A stretch of 64,000 nt of DNA from Macrostomum hystrix (taxonomy: Eukaryota; Platyhelminthes; Macrostomidae), in NCBI GenBank assembly GCA_950097015.1, contig CATNEN010000039.1, forward strand, positions 14,602,501-14,666,500. The letters run 5' to 3'. Below, one piece after another: positions 25,201 to 35,507 of the stretch (within the stretch, counting starts at the first letter, position 1; every line of letters starts with the position of its first letter). The notes below the pieces were generated by a model. It had not been told where the DNA came from. It did no database searches and worked only from the letters and a program-made list of their open reading frames with translations. A program made the position numbers and the translations under genes.

Positions 25201-28200
25201 GCCACCTACGATCCCAAGATGACTCAGCAGCTGGCCCGCATCGACTGGGCGTCAACCGGCGCCACTGCCAAGCAGTTGCACAATTTCATTCGCGGCTGCG
25301 ATCGAGTGCCGGGCGCCTGGACGGTTGTCAACGGCGAGAAAGTCAGCCTGTTCGGCAGCAGCCTGTGGAATGGAGCCGAGCCAGACGCGGCAGCTTCGCC
25401 CGGCCAGGAGCTGCTCATTGAAGGCTACGCTGAAGGCGGTCGTCGGGCGCCCGTCGTGCACGCCAGCGGGTTGCTGCTGTTCGGACTGGATGGCGCCGGC
25501 GTCAGCGTGTCGACAGCCAGACTAGAGGCGTCGGGCAAGACTTTGCCTGCCAAGCAGCTGGGATTAGCGCCTGGACAGGTGCGCGACCTGTTCGATTTTT
25601 ATCTGGTTCCCACGGATCCTAAGATATGGGAAGACGGCTTACTTAGGATTCCAATTATTGGGAAGACAGCTTTTGAACTTATCCCATTCGTCACGCATTC
25701 CACCAGGCTTCAGCCGGACTGTCCGACCTGACCGAAGCCGAGTCGGCGATGAAACCGGAGCTGCAGCGGATTTGGCGCGGCATTCTGGCCCGCGAAGGTG
25801 ACCTGCCCGACGATCTAGACTTCTTCAAAGCCGGCGCCGGCTCCATGGACGTCACCCGGCTGGTTGAGGAGATAAAAAATTCTCTACAAGTGTCGCTTGG
25901 GAACGAAGAAGTTTACATGGCAACTACGCTAGGCGAGATGTTCGCGCTGGTTGTGCAACGCAGCCGAGCCGGCGCTGGCGGTGGCGCGACCTTCGAGTAC
26001 GACGCTGTGCGGCTGCACGTCAACGGCATGAACGTTACCTTTCCCCGGCAGGCCTTTATCAATAATCGATTTGTTGATGCGGCCAGCGGCAAGACCAGTC
26101 CCACTGTGAATCCCTTCACGGAGGAGGTCAGTCGGCTGCGGAGGGAGGGCTTGGGGGCTTGACGTGCAAATTACGCCATTGAGGGCCAGGAGTCAGCGAT
26201 ATGGGCAGAATTGCCTCCTTGCTGGCTGCGGGTCTAGTGTCACCAAATCCTTGCAATTTTCACAGTTTTGAGGGCCAAGCCGCAAGGCGCAGTGAGTGTG
26301 TACTCATACGCTGCTTGATGATGAGAAAGTCTGGGCAGATGTACACAGGTGTGCATATAGTTCAGCGGAATCGGCATTCGGAACTGGCAACTCACCGAGT
26401 ACTGGTCGACTGTTGCAAATGAAGCTTCATTCCCGATATTTTTTATTTTAGGATTCCTAAAATCCCATCCTGATCCTCTATTTTAAGGATTTTTCAAATC
26501 CCATCTATTTGGGGATCGCGCGAAAATCCCATCCAGATCCTCTATTTGGGATCGCGGAAATCCAGTCCAGATCCTCTATTTGGGATCGCGGAAATCCAGT
26601 CCAGATCCTCTATTTGGGATCGCGGAAATCCCATCCAGATCCTCTATTTGGGATCGCGGAAATCCAGTCCAGATCCTCTATTTGGGATCGCGGAAATCCA
26701 GTCCAGATCCTCTATTTGGGATAGCGGAAATCCAGTCCAGATCCTCTATTTGGGATAGCGGAAATTCCATCTAAAGCAAATCCCATCCAGATCCTATTTT
26801 TAGATCTCTTTTATCCCAAACAATTTCCTTAGTTTAGATTCAGTTAATGCACCAGATGACAGCAGTTCACGAGTGTCAGTTATTTCTCAATCAACAACAG
26901 GTGATCTGCGAAGTGGCCTACTGCGACAAAGCCGACGTTGACGCCGCCGTAGCCGCCGCAGCCGAAGCCTTCTACAACGGCGAGTGGGGCCGCATGAGTG
27001 CGCGCGATCGCGGCCGTCTGATGTACCGCCTCGCTGACCTCATGGAGGCTCACAAAGAAGAGCTGGCCACAATTGAAAGCCTGGACTCCGGCGCTGTGTA
27101 CACGCTGGCCCTCAAAACTCACATCGGCATGTCCATCGACTCATTCCGCTACTTCGCCGGCTGGTGCGACAAGATACACGGCCAAACCATTCCTATTAGC
27201 CACGCCAGGCCAAACCGGAACCTAACACTCACCATACGAGAGCCGATTGGAGTCTGCGGCATTGTGACTCCCTGGAACTATCCACTCATGATGCTGGCTT
27301 GGAAGATGTCCGCCTGCCTGGCTGCTGGAAACACTGTGGTGGGTGAGGGGGTGGATGCTGGAAAAACTGTGGCGGGTGAGGGGGTGGATGCTGGAAAAAC
27401 TGTGGCGGGTGAGGGGGTGGATGCTGGAAAAACTGTGGCGGGTGAGGGGGTGGATGCTGGAAAAACTGTGGTGGGTGAGGGGGTGGATGCTGGAAAAACT
27501 GTGGCGGGTGAGGGGGTGGATGCTGGAAAAACTGTGGCGGGTGAGGGGGTGGATGCTGGAAAAACTGTGGCGGGTGAGGGGGTGGATGCTGGAAAAACTG
27601 TGGCGGGTGAGGGGGTGGATGCTGGAAACACTGGTGGGTGAGGGGGCGGATGCTGGAAACACTGTGGTGGGTGAGGGGGTGGATGCTGGAAACACTGCTC
27701 GGTGAGGGGTGGATGCTGGAAACACTGGTGGGTGAGGGGGCGGATGCTGGAAACACTGTGGTGGGTGAGGGGGTGGATGCTGGAAACACTGCTCGGTGAG
27801 GGGTGGATGCTGGAAACACTGGTGGGTGAGGGGGTGGATGCTGGAAACACTGGTGGGTGAGGGGGTGGATGCTGGAAACACTGGTGGGTGAGGGGGTGGA
27901 TGCTGGAAACACTGGTGGGTGAGGGGGTGGATGCTGGAAACACTGGTGGGTGAGGGGGTGGATGCTGGAAAAACTGTGGCGGGTGAGGGGGTGGATGCTG
28001 GAAAAACTGTGGCGGGTGAGGGGGTGGATGCTGGAAAAACTGTGGCGGGTGAGGGGGTGGATGCTGGAAAAACTGTGGCGGGTGAGGGGGTGGATGCTGG
28101 AAACACTGTGGCGGGTGAGGGGGTGGATGCTGGAAAAACTGTGGCGGGTGAGGGGGTGGATGCTGGAAACACTGGTGGGTGAGGGGGCGGATGCTGGAAA

Positions 28201-31200
28201 CACTGTGGTGGGTGAGGGAGTGGATGCTGGAAACACTGCTCGGTGAGGGGTGGATGCTGGAAACACTGGTGGGTGAGGGGGTGGATGCTGGAAAAAATGG
28301 TGGGTGAGGGGGTGGATGCTGGAAACACTGGTGGGTGAGGGGGTGGATGCTGGAAACACTGGTGGGTGAGGGGGTGGATGCTGGAAACACTGGTGGGTGA
28401 GGGGGTGGATGCTGGAAACACTGGTGGGTGAGGGGGTGGATGCTGGAAACACTGGTGGGTGAGGGGGTGGATGCTGGAAAAACTGTGGCGGGTGAGGGGG
28501 TGGATGCTGGAAAAACTGTGGCGGGTGAGGGGGTGGATGCTGGAAACACTGTGGCGGGTGAGGGGGTGGATGCTGGAAAAACTGTGGCGGGTGAGGGGGT
28601 GGATGCTGGAAACACTGGTGGGTGAGGGGGCGGATGCTGGAAACACTGTGGTGGGTGAGGGGGTGGATGCTGGAAACACTGCTCGGTGAGGGGTGGATGC
28701 TGGAAACACTGGTGGGTGAGGGGGTGGATGCTGGAAACACTGGTGGGTGAGGGGGTGGATGCTGGAAACACTGCTGGCTGAGAGGGCGCGAAGATTTTTA
28801 TTAAAAACACTTAGCCCTACTGTAAGTAGCCAGCTGCACATATTTATATAGGCATTTTTTAACTTTCCAAAAAAATTGCCAGCTGCTGAAGCCGGCTCAG
28901 GTGACGCCGCTGACCTCGTTGAAGTTCTGCGAGCTGGTGGCACGCGCCGGCTTTCCACCTGGTGTTGTTAACGTCCTGCCCGGACCTGGAGCCGCCGTCG
29001 GCCAGGCCATCGCCGAGCACGCGGAGGTGCGCAAGCTCGGCTTCACTGGCTCCACGCCTGTTGGCCGCACAATCATGGCCGCCTGCAGCACCAACGTGAA
29101 AAAGTGCAGCCTGGAGCTTGGCGGCAAGAGTCCGCTGATTATCTTCGCCGACTGCGACTTCGCCAAGGCTGTCAAAATGGCCTGCAACGGTGTGTTCTTC
29201 AACAAAGGCGAGAACTGCATTGCCGCTGGCCGATTGTTTGTTGAGGCATCGATTCACGACCGCTTTGTGGAGGCTGTCAAGGTTGAGGTCAGTGTTACAG
29301 CAGGCCCTGTGATGTTGGTCCGCCAACAATCCCTTCTCTCCCCACAGACCCTGTGATTGGTCCGCCAACAATCCCTTCTCTCCCCACAGACCCTGTGATT
29401 GGTCCGCCAACAATCCCTTCTCTCCTCACAGGCCCTTTTTATTGGTCAGTCAGCAATCCCTTATCTCAACACAGGCCTTTTGATTGGCAAGCTTACAACC
29501 CCTTCTCTCAATCAAAGACCCTGTTATTGGCCAAACCACAAGACTTGATCTCAGCCAGGCCCTTTGATTGGCCAGCCCACAACCCGTTCTCTTACCACAG
29601 GCCCTGTGATTGGCCAGCCCACAACACGTTCTCTTACCACAGGCCCAGTGATTGGCCAGCCCACAGGCCACAACCCGTTCTCTTAACATTGGCCAGCCCA
29701 CAACCTGTTCTCTTAACACAGGCCCTGTGATTGGCCAGCCCACAACACGTTCTCTTACCACAGGCCCAGTGATTGGCCAGCCCACAGGCCACAACCCGTT
29801 CTCTTAACATTGGCCAGCCCACAACCTGTTCTCTTACCACAGGCCCTGTGATTGGCCAGCCCACAACCTGTTCTCTTAACACAGGCCCTGTGATTGGCCA
29901 GCCCACAACCTGTTCTCTTAACACAGGCCCTGTGATTGGCCAGCCCACAACCTGTTCTCTTAACACAGGCCCTGTGATTGGCCAGCCCACAACACGTTCT
30001 CTTACCACAGGCCCAGTGATTGGCCAGCCCACAGGCCACAACCCGTTCTCTTAACATTGGCCAGCCCACAACCTGTTCTCTTACCACAGGCCCTGTGATT
30101 GGCCAGCCCACAACCTGTTCTCTTAACACAGGCCCTGTGATTGGCCAGCCCACAACCTGTTCTCTTAACACAGGCCCTGTGATTGGCCAGCCCACAACCT
30201 GTTCTCTTACCACAAGCCCTGTGATTGGCCAGCCCACAACCTGTTCTCTTAACACAGGCCCTGTGATTGGCCAGCCCACAACCTGTTCTCTCACCCCTCC
30301 TTGGTCTTCAGATCGCCAAGATGCGCATCGGAGACCCGCTAGACCGGGCCACGGACCACGGTCCGCAGAACCACAGGGCCCACCTGGACAAGCTGCTCGA
30401 GTACTGCCAGCGCGGAGTGGCCGAAGGCGCCCGACTTGTCTGCGGAGGTCGCCGAGTCCCTGATAAGCGCGGCTTCTTCATGGAGCCGACGCTATTCACC
30501 GGTGTGCAGGACCACATGCACATTGCCCTTGAGGAGAGCTTCGGCCCAGTCATGATCGTGTCCGACTTTCCCGATGGCGATCTTGACGGCGTCCTCAGCC
30601 GGGCCAACGCCACCGAGTACGGCCTGGCCTCCGGTGTGTTCACCCGCGACATCACCAAGGCGATGCGGGTCTCCGAGCGCATCCACGCTGGCACGGTGTT
30701 TGTCAACACTTACAACAAGACGGACGTGGCTGCTCCATTTGGCGGCTTCAAACAGTCCGGCTTTGGCAAAGATCTCGGTCAGTCATCCTTCAACTGAACT
30801 GGTTGAATGAGTTGAATAATTTCAGTTTGCTTCATTGTCTTATCAGATTGTCTGCAGGTCATTCGTGTCTTCCCTAATAGCTCGTAATAAGCTATTGCGC
30901 GGCGCATCTGAAGGCTAAGATGTTCAGTATGGAATGTTCGGCTGTTCAGTCCATGGACTGTAGGGACGCCGCAAACACACATGTTGTTTCGTCACAGTGA
31001 GAGGTCATTTGTTGTATCGTCATCGTGAGAGGTCTTTTGTTGTATCGTCATCGTGAGAGGTCTTTTTTGTATCGTCATCGTGAGAGGTCTTTTGTTGAAT
31101 CGTCATCGTGACAGGTCTTTTGTTGAATCGTCATCGTGACAGGTCTTTTGTTGAATCGTCATCGTGAGAGGTCTTTTGTTGAATCGTCATCGTGAGAGGT

Positions 31201-32102
31201 CTTTTGTTGAATCGTCATCGTGACAGGTCTTTTGTTGAATCGTCATCGTGAGAGGTCTTTTGTTGAATCGTCATCGTGAGAGGTCTTTTGTTGTATCGTC
31301 ATCGTGACAGGTCTTTTGTTGAATCGTCATCGTGACAGGTCTTTTGTTGTATCGTCATCGTGAGAGGTCTTTTGTTGAATCGTCATCGTGAGAGGTCTTT
31401 TGTTGAATCGTCATCGTGACAGGTCTTTTGTTGAATCGTCATCGTGAGAGGTCTTTTGTTGAATCGTCATCGTGAGAGGTCTTTTGTTGTATCGTCATCG
31501 TGACAGGTCTTTTGTTGAATCGTCATCGTGACAGGTCTTTTGTTGTATCGTCATCGTGAGAGGTCTTTTGTTGAATCGTCATCGTGAGAGGTCTTTTGTT
31601 GAATCGTCATCGTGAGAGGTCTTTTGTTGAATCGTCATCGTGAGAGGTCTTTTGTTGTATCGTCATCGTGACAGGTCTTTTGTTGAATCGTCATCGTGAC
31701 AGGTCTTTTGTTGTATCGTCATCGTGACAGGTCTTTTGTTGAATCGTCATCGTGACAGGTCTTTTGTTGAATCGTCATCGTGAGAGGTCTTTTGTTGAAT
31801 CGTCATCGTGAGAGGTCTTTTGTTGTATCGTCATCGTGACAGGTCTTTTGTTGAATCGTCATCGTGACAGGTCTTTTGTTGTATCGTCATCGTGAGGGGT
31901 CTTTTGTTGAATCGTTAGTTGAAAGTTAAGGGAGAGGTCATTTGGCATGATGTAATATTTTCTTGGGATAATTTTGGTTCCCGGTTAATTTCCTGTTTGA
32001 ATATTTTTGCGAAATGTCTCCTCTGTTCTTCAAATTATATTTTCAGGCGAGGAGGCTCTGAACGAGTACCTGAAGACTAAGACTGTCACCATTGAGTTCT
32101 AG
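22265..32102 (+). CDS. ALDH1L1: Cytosolic 10-formyltetrahydrofolate dehydrogenase (ALDH1L1-type), ten exons
   Basis: Converts 10-formyl-THF, NADP+ and water to THF, CO2 and NADPH, draining one-carbon units. Exons: 22265-22391, 22515-22579, 22717-22886, 23008-23173, 25138-25578, 25707-26126, 26901-27338, 28883-29287, 30312-30777, 32047-32102; phases close exactly to 917 residues (human ALDH1L1 902). The formyltransferase-fold hydrolase domain (1-about 310) keeps catalytic His106 (YHPS) and Asp142 (LDTG). The acyl-carrier-like domain (about 325-410) has [11 protein letters not shown], with Ser369 placed to carry 4'-phosphopantetheine. The ALDH domain (about 420-917) has PWNYPLMM for NADP binding, KPAQ, catalytic Glu687 (LELGG) and Cys721 ([10 protein letters not shown]), and ends [16 protein letters not shown] begins at once with the Rossmann strand, so there is no mitochondrial presequence, which favours ALDH1L1 over ALDH1L2; an invertebrate may have a single ancestor of both. 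Introns 4, 6, 7, 8 and 9 hold minisatellites. Confidence 0.97.
23174..24185. other. ALDH1L intron 4, proximal part
   Basis: About 1 kb of unique-looking sequence before the 35-bp array. No exon or element could be supported. Confidence 0.6.
24190..25090. repeat. 35-bp minisatellite in ALDH1L intron 4
   Basis: About 26 copies of a 35-bp unit containing CAGCAGCTGACAGACAATGA and GGTGTTGGGGTGAGTC; alternative bases are CACTGA for AATGA and TAGGGTGGGTC. It ends about 50 bases before the exon 5 acceptor. Each unit holds a CAGCTG E-box-like hexamer and, in many copies, a GTGAGT string. Confidence 0.97.
26187..26354 (+). mobile_element. SINE family 1, copy B, segments in swapped order
   Basis: The segment 26187-26248 (GGAGTCAGCGATATGGGCAG through GTCACCAAAT) matches the 3' half of copies A and C. 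The segment 26264-26354 (TGAGGGCCAA through GATGTACACAGGTGTGC) matches their 5' half. Here the 3' half precedes the 5' half. It lies in ALDH1L intron 6. Confidence 0.65.
26505..26800. repeat. 34-bp minisatellite in ALDH1L intron 6
   Basis: About eight copies of a 34-bp unit containing GGGATCGCGGAAATCCAGTC and CAGATCCTCTATTT, with degenerate versions at both ends. It lies about 100 bases before the exon 7 acceptor. Confidence 0.95.
27324..28785. repeat. 30-33-bp minisatellite made from the exon 7 splice donor
   Basis: About 46 copies, 29 to 33 bases long, each containing ATGCTGGAAA, ACTGTGG or ACTGGTGG, and GGTGAGGGG. The first copy overlaps the end of ALDH1L exon 7: the exon ends GCTGGAAACACTGTG and the intron begins GTGGGTGAGG, and this same join recurs inside later units (for example from 27648). 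Exon 7 reads on in frame into the array as far as a TGA at 27639-27641. It nearly fills intron 7 (27339-28882). Confidence 0.97.
29300..30295. repeat. 42-bp minisatellite filling ALDH1L intron 8
   Basis: Units of about 42 bp containing CAGGCCCTGTGATTGGCCAG and CCCACAACCTGTTCTCTTA, more diverged at the left end. It starts about 12 bases after the exon 8 donor and ends about 16 bases before the exon 9 acceptor (intron 29288-30311). A super-unit of 247 bp is repeated: the CCCACAGGCC variant falls at 29781 and again at 30028. Confidence 0.96.
30880..30985 (-). mobile_element. SINE family 2, 3' fragment
   Basis: The minus strand carries the 14-bp palindrome CAGTCCATGGACTG (30947-30960) and then AGCCTTCAGATGCGCCGCGC, as in the copies at 60572-60900 and 63175-63334. 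The tRNA-like head is absent. It lies in ALDH1L intron 9, just before the 28-bp array. Confidence 0.75.
30998..31920. repeat. 28-bp minisatellite in ALDH1L intron 9
   Basis: About 33 copies of a 28-bp unit containing TCGTCATCGTGAGAGGTCTT and TTGTTGAA. Variants alternate GAGAGG/GACAGG and TTGAA/TTGTA, so copies can be told apart and higher-order patterns are visible. It lies between exons 9 and 10. Confidence 0.97.
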
Positions 32103-32395
32103 TGCCAAGGAATTGGCCGTCAATTCTTACTGTTTCGTTTCGCCAACCATGCTTCACTTTGCAATGCCAGTTTAATACAAGCTTAAGGTTTTTTTGTAAC
32201 TTTGGATCAAGTGTTTCACATTGATCATATGAGTCATTCATTTGATTGTCGTTTGTCACCAAGTGTGTCATTAAAACTAGTGTCACTTGCTGGTTTATGG
32301 CGCCATTTACTTGTCAGTCAGGACTCTTGGTAGATAAAAGCCTCGTTTCTGAAGAATGATATTCTTTTTCTATGGAATAATGTCATTTATTGCTA
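32103..32395 (+). other. ALDH1L 3' UTR and flank
   Basis: After the TAG at 32100-32102 there is no AATAAA close by; an AATACA variant near 32175 could be the polyadenylation signal. This is not confirmed. Confidence 0.35.
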
Positions 32396-34895
32396 AATGG
32401 ACTGTCACCGATGTAATTTTTTATAGAATGATGTCATGATGTCATTTATTGCTGAAGGATGTCATTTATTGCTGAATGATGTCATTTATTGCTGAATGAT
32501 GTCATTTATTGCTGAATGATGTCATTTATTGCTGAATGATGTCATTTATTGCTGAATGATGTCATTTATTGCTGAATGATGTCATTTATTGCTGAATGAT
32601 GTCATTTATTGCTGAATGATGTCATTTATTGCTGAATGATGTCATTTATTGCTGAATGATGTCATTTATTGCTGAATGATGTCATTTATTGCTGAATGAT
32701 GTCATTTATTGCTAAATGGACTGTCACCGATGTAATTTTTTATAGAATGATGTCATGATGTCATTAATTGCTGAATGATGTCATTAATTGCTGAGTGATG
32801 TCATTTGTTGCTCAATGATGCCATTTATTGCTGAATGATGTCATTTATTGCTGAGTGATGTCATTTATTGCTAAATGGACTGTCACCGGTGTCATTTTTT
32901 ATAGAAAGATGTCATGATGTCATTTATTGCTGAATGATGTCATTTATTGCTGAGTGATGTCATTTATTGCTCAATGATGCCATTTAGTGCTGAATGATGT
33001 CATTTATTGCTGAGTGATGTCATTTATTGCTGAGTGATGTCATTAATTGCTGAGTGATGTCATTTGTTGCTCAATGATGCCATTTATTGCTGAATGATGT
33101 CATTTATTGCTGAATGGTGTCATTTATTGCTAAATGGACGGTCACCGGTGTCATTTTTTATAGAATGATGTCATGATGTCATTTATTGCTGAATGGTGTC
33201 TTTTCTAAAGAATGATGACATTTTCTAGAGAATGATGTCATTAATTGCTGAATGATGTCATTTGTTGCTGAATGATGTCATTTGTTGCTGAATGATGTCA
33301 TTTATTGCTGAGTGATGTCATTTGTTGCTGAATGATGTCATTTATTGCTGAGTGATGTCATTTATTGCTGAGTGATGTCATTTATTGCTAAATGGACTGT
33401 CACCGATGTAATTTTTTATAGAATGATGTCATGATGTCATTAATTGCTGAATGATGTCATTAATTGCTGAGTGATGTCATTTGTTGCTCAATGATGCCAT
33501 TTATTGCTGAATGATGTCATTTATTGCTGAGTGATGTCATTTATTGCTAAATGGACTGTCACCGGTGTCATTTTTCATAGAATGATGTCATGATGTCATT
33601 TATTGCTGAATGGTGTCATTTATTGCTAAATGGACTGTCGACGGTGTCATTTTTCATAGAATGATGTCATGATGTCATTTATTGCTGAATGGTGTCATTT
33701 ATTGCTAAATGGACTGTCACCGGTGTCATTTTTCATAGAATGATGTCATGATGTCATTTATTGCTGAATGGTGTCTTTTCTAAAGAATGATGACATTTTC
33801 TAGAGAATGGTGACATTTTCTAGAGAATGATGTCATTAATTGCTGAATGATGTCATTTGTTGCTGAATGATGTCATTTGTTGCTGAATGATGTCATTTAT
33901 TGCTGAGTGATGTCATTTGTTGCTGAATGATGTCATTTATTGCTGAGTGATGTCATTTATTGCTAAATGATGTCATTTATTGCTGAATGATGTCATTTGT
34001 TGCTGAGTGATGTCATTTATTGCTAAATGATGTCATTTATTGCTGAATGATGTCATTTGTTGCTGAGTGATGTCATTTGTTGCTGAGTGATGTCATTTAT
34101 TGCTGAATGATGTCATTTATTGCTGAATGATGTCATTTGTTGCTGAGTGATGTCATTTGTTGCTGAGTGATGTCATTTATTGCTGAATGATGTCATTTAT
34201 TGCTGAATGATGTCATTTATTGCTGAGTGATGTTATTAATTGCTAAATGATGTCATTTATTGCTGAATGATGTCATTTATTGCTGAATGATGTCATTAAT
34301 TGCTGAGTGATGTCATTTATTGCTGAGTGATGTTATTAATTGCTGAATGATGTCATTAGTTGCTGAATGATGTCATTTGTTGCTGAGTGATGTCATTTAT
34401 TGCTGAATGATGTCATTTATTGCTGAATGATGTCATTTATTGCTGAATGATGTCATTTATTGCTGAGTGATGTCATTTATTGCTGAATGATGTCATTTAT
34501 TGCTGAATGATGTCATTAATTGCTGAGTGATGTCATTTATTGCTGAATGATGTCATTAGTTGCTGAATGATGTCATTTGTTGCTGAGTGATGTCATTTAT
34601 TGCTGAATGATGTCATTTATTGCTGAATGATGTCATTAATTGCTGATTGATGTCATTTATTGCTGAGTGATGTCATTAATTGCTGAGTGTTTTCATTTGT
34701 TGCTGAGTGATGACATTAATTGCTGAATGATGTCATTTATTGCTGAATGATGTCATTTATTGCTGAATGATGTCATTAATTGCTGAGTGATGTCATTTAT
34801 TGCTGAGTGATGTCATTTTTTGCTGAGTGATGTCATTTATTGCTGAGTGATGTCATTTATTGCTGAATGATGTCATTTATTGCTGAGTGATGTCA
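32396..34895. repeat. 20-bp minisatellite, 2.5 kb
   Basis: About 120 units of 20 bp containing GATGTCATTTATTGCTGAAT. Variants are TTAATTG, TTGTTGC and GAGTGA. A longer interruption (CTAAATGGACTGTCACCG, then a TTTTTATAGAATGATGTCAT segment) recurs at least eight times between 32390 and 33740, giving the left part a higher-order pattern. TGATGTCA occurs in almost every unit. Confidence 0.98.
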
Positions 34896-35505
34896 TTTTT
34901 ATCCAATCGTGTATTTTCGTTTGTCATAAAAACATGTCATTTTTCACTATAATGAAAATCATGTCCTATGTAATGGGTTCACCTCGTAGATAATAATGTA
35001 ATTTTGAAAGGCAATTTGGTCATTTTCCTATTGTCATTTCTGATACCCTCCAATTTAAGTGCTGGTGTAATTTCCGGTGGCACAAAACTTGTTTAAATAC
35101 CGCTTAAAACTTTATGCACTTGTTAATGTGAAAAAATCTACGTTATTTAGTTTATCAATTTTTCCGTCATCATGATTAGTTCACATTTTTGTTGGGTAAC
35201 TAGGATCTGACTATGTAAAGCACCAATTCTTCCAATACAACTTGATTAGGTCATTCAGTGCTCAGAATTATTTATAATTCACTAATTTAATTAGCGCCTT
35301 TGGTTACATTACATTCGTGCTAGTTTTTTTCATGTTTTACCTAAATTTTTTGTTACACTGTTCGTTTTCTTTACATAAAAAACTAATATTAACAGGAGTA
35401 CATTGTTCTAAACGATCGTGCCTATTGATCTCATTTCGTTTCATAGTTCCACGAAGATGTAATACTCGATCTACATGATATTTAGCAATTCTTTGTTTTG
35501 ATATG
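34896..35505. other. Spacer between two arrays
   Basis: AT-rich, no gene, RNA or element seen. Confidence 0.6.
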
Positions 35506-35507
35506 AA

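Noticed and set aside
27222-28958. Minus-strand Pro/His/Ser-rich frame of 578 codons
   Set aside because: Antisense to the minisatellite in ALDH1L intron 7 and to exon 7; the repetition alone explains it.
31000-31920. CRISPR-like regular spacing
   Set aside because: Units are directly adjacent with no unique spacers, and the host is clearly a eukaryote.
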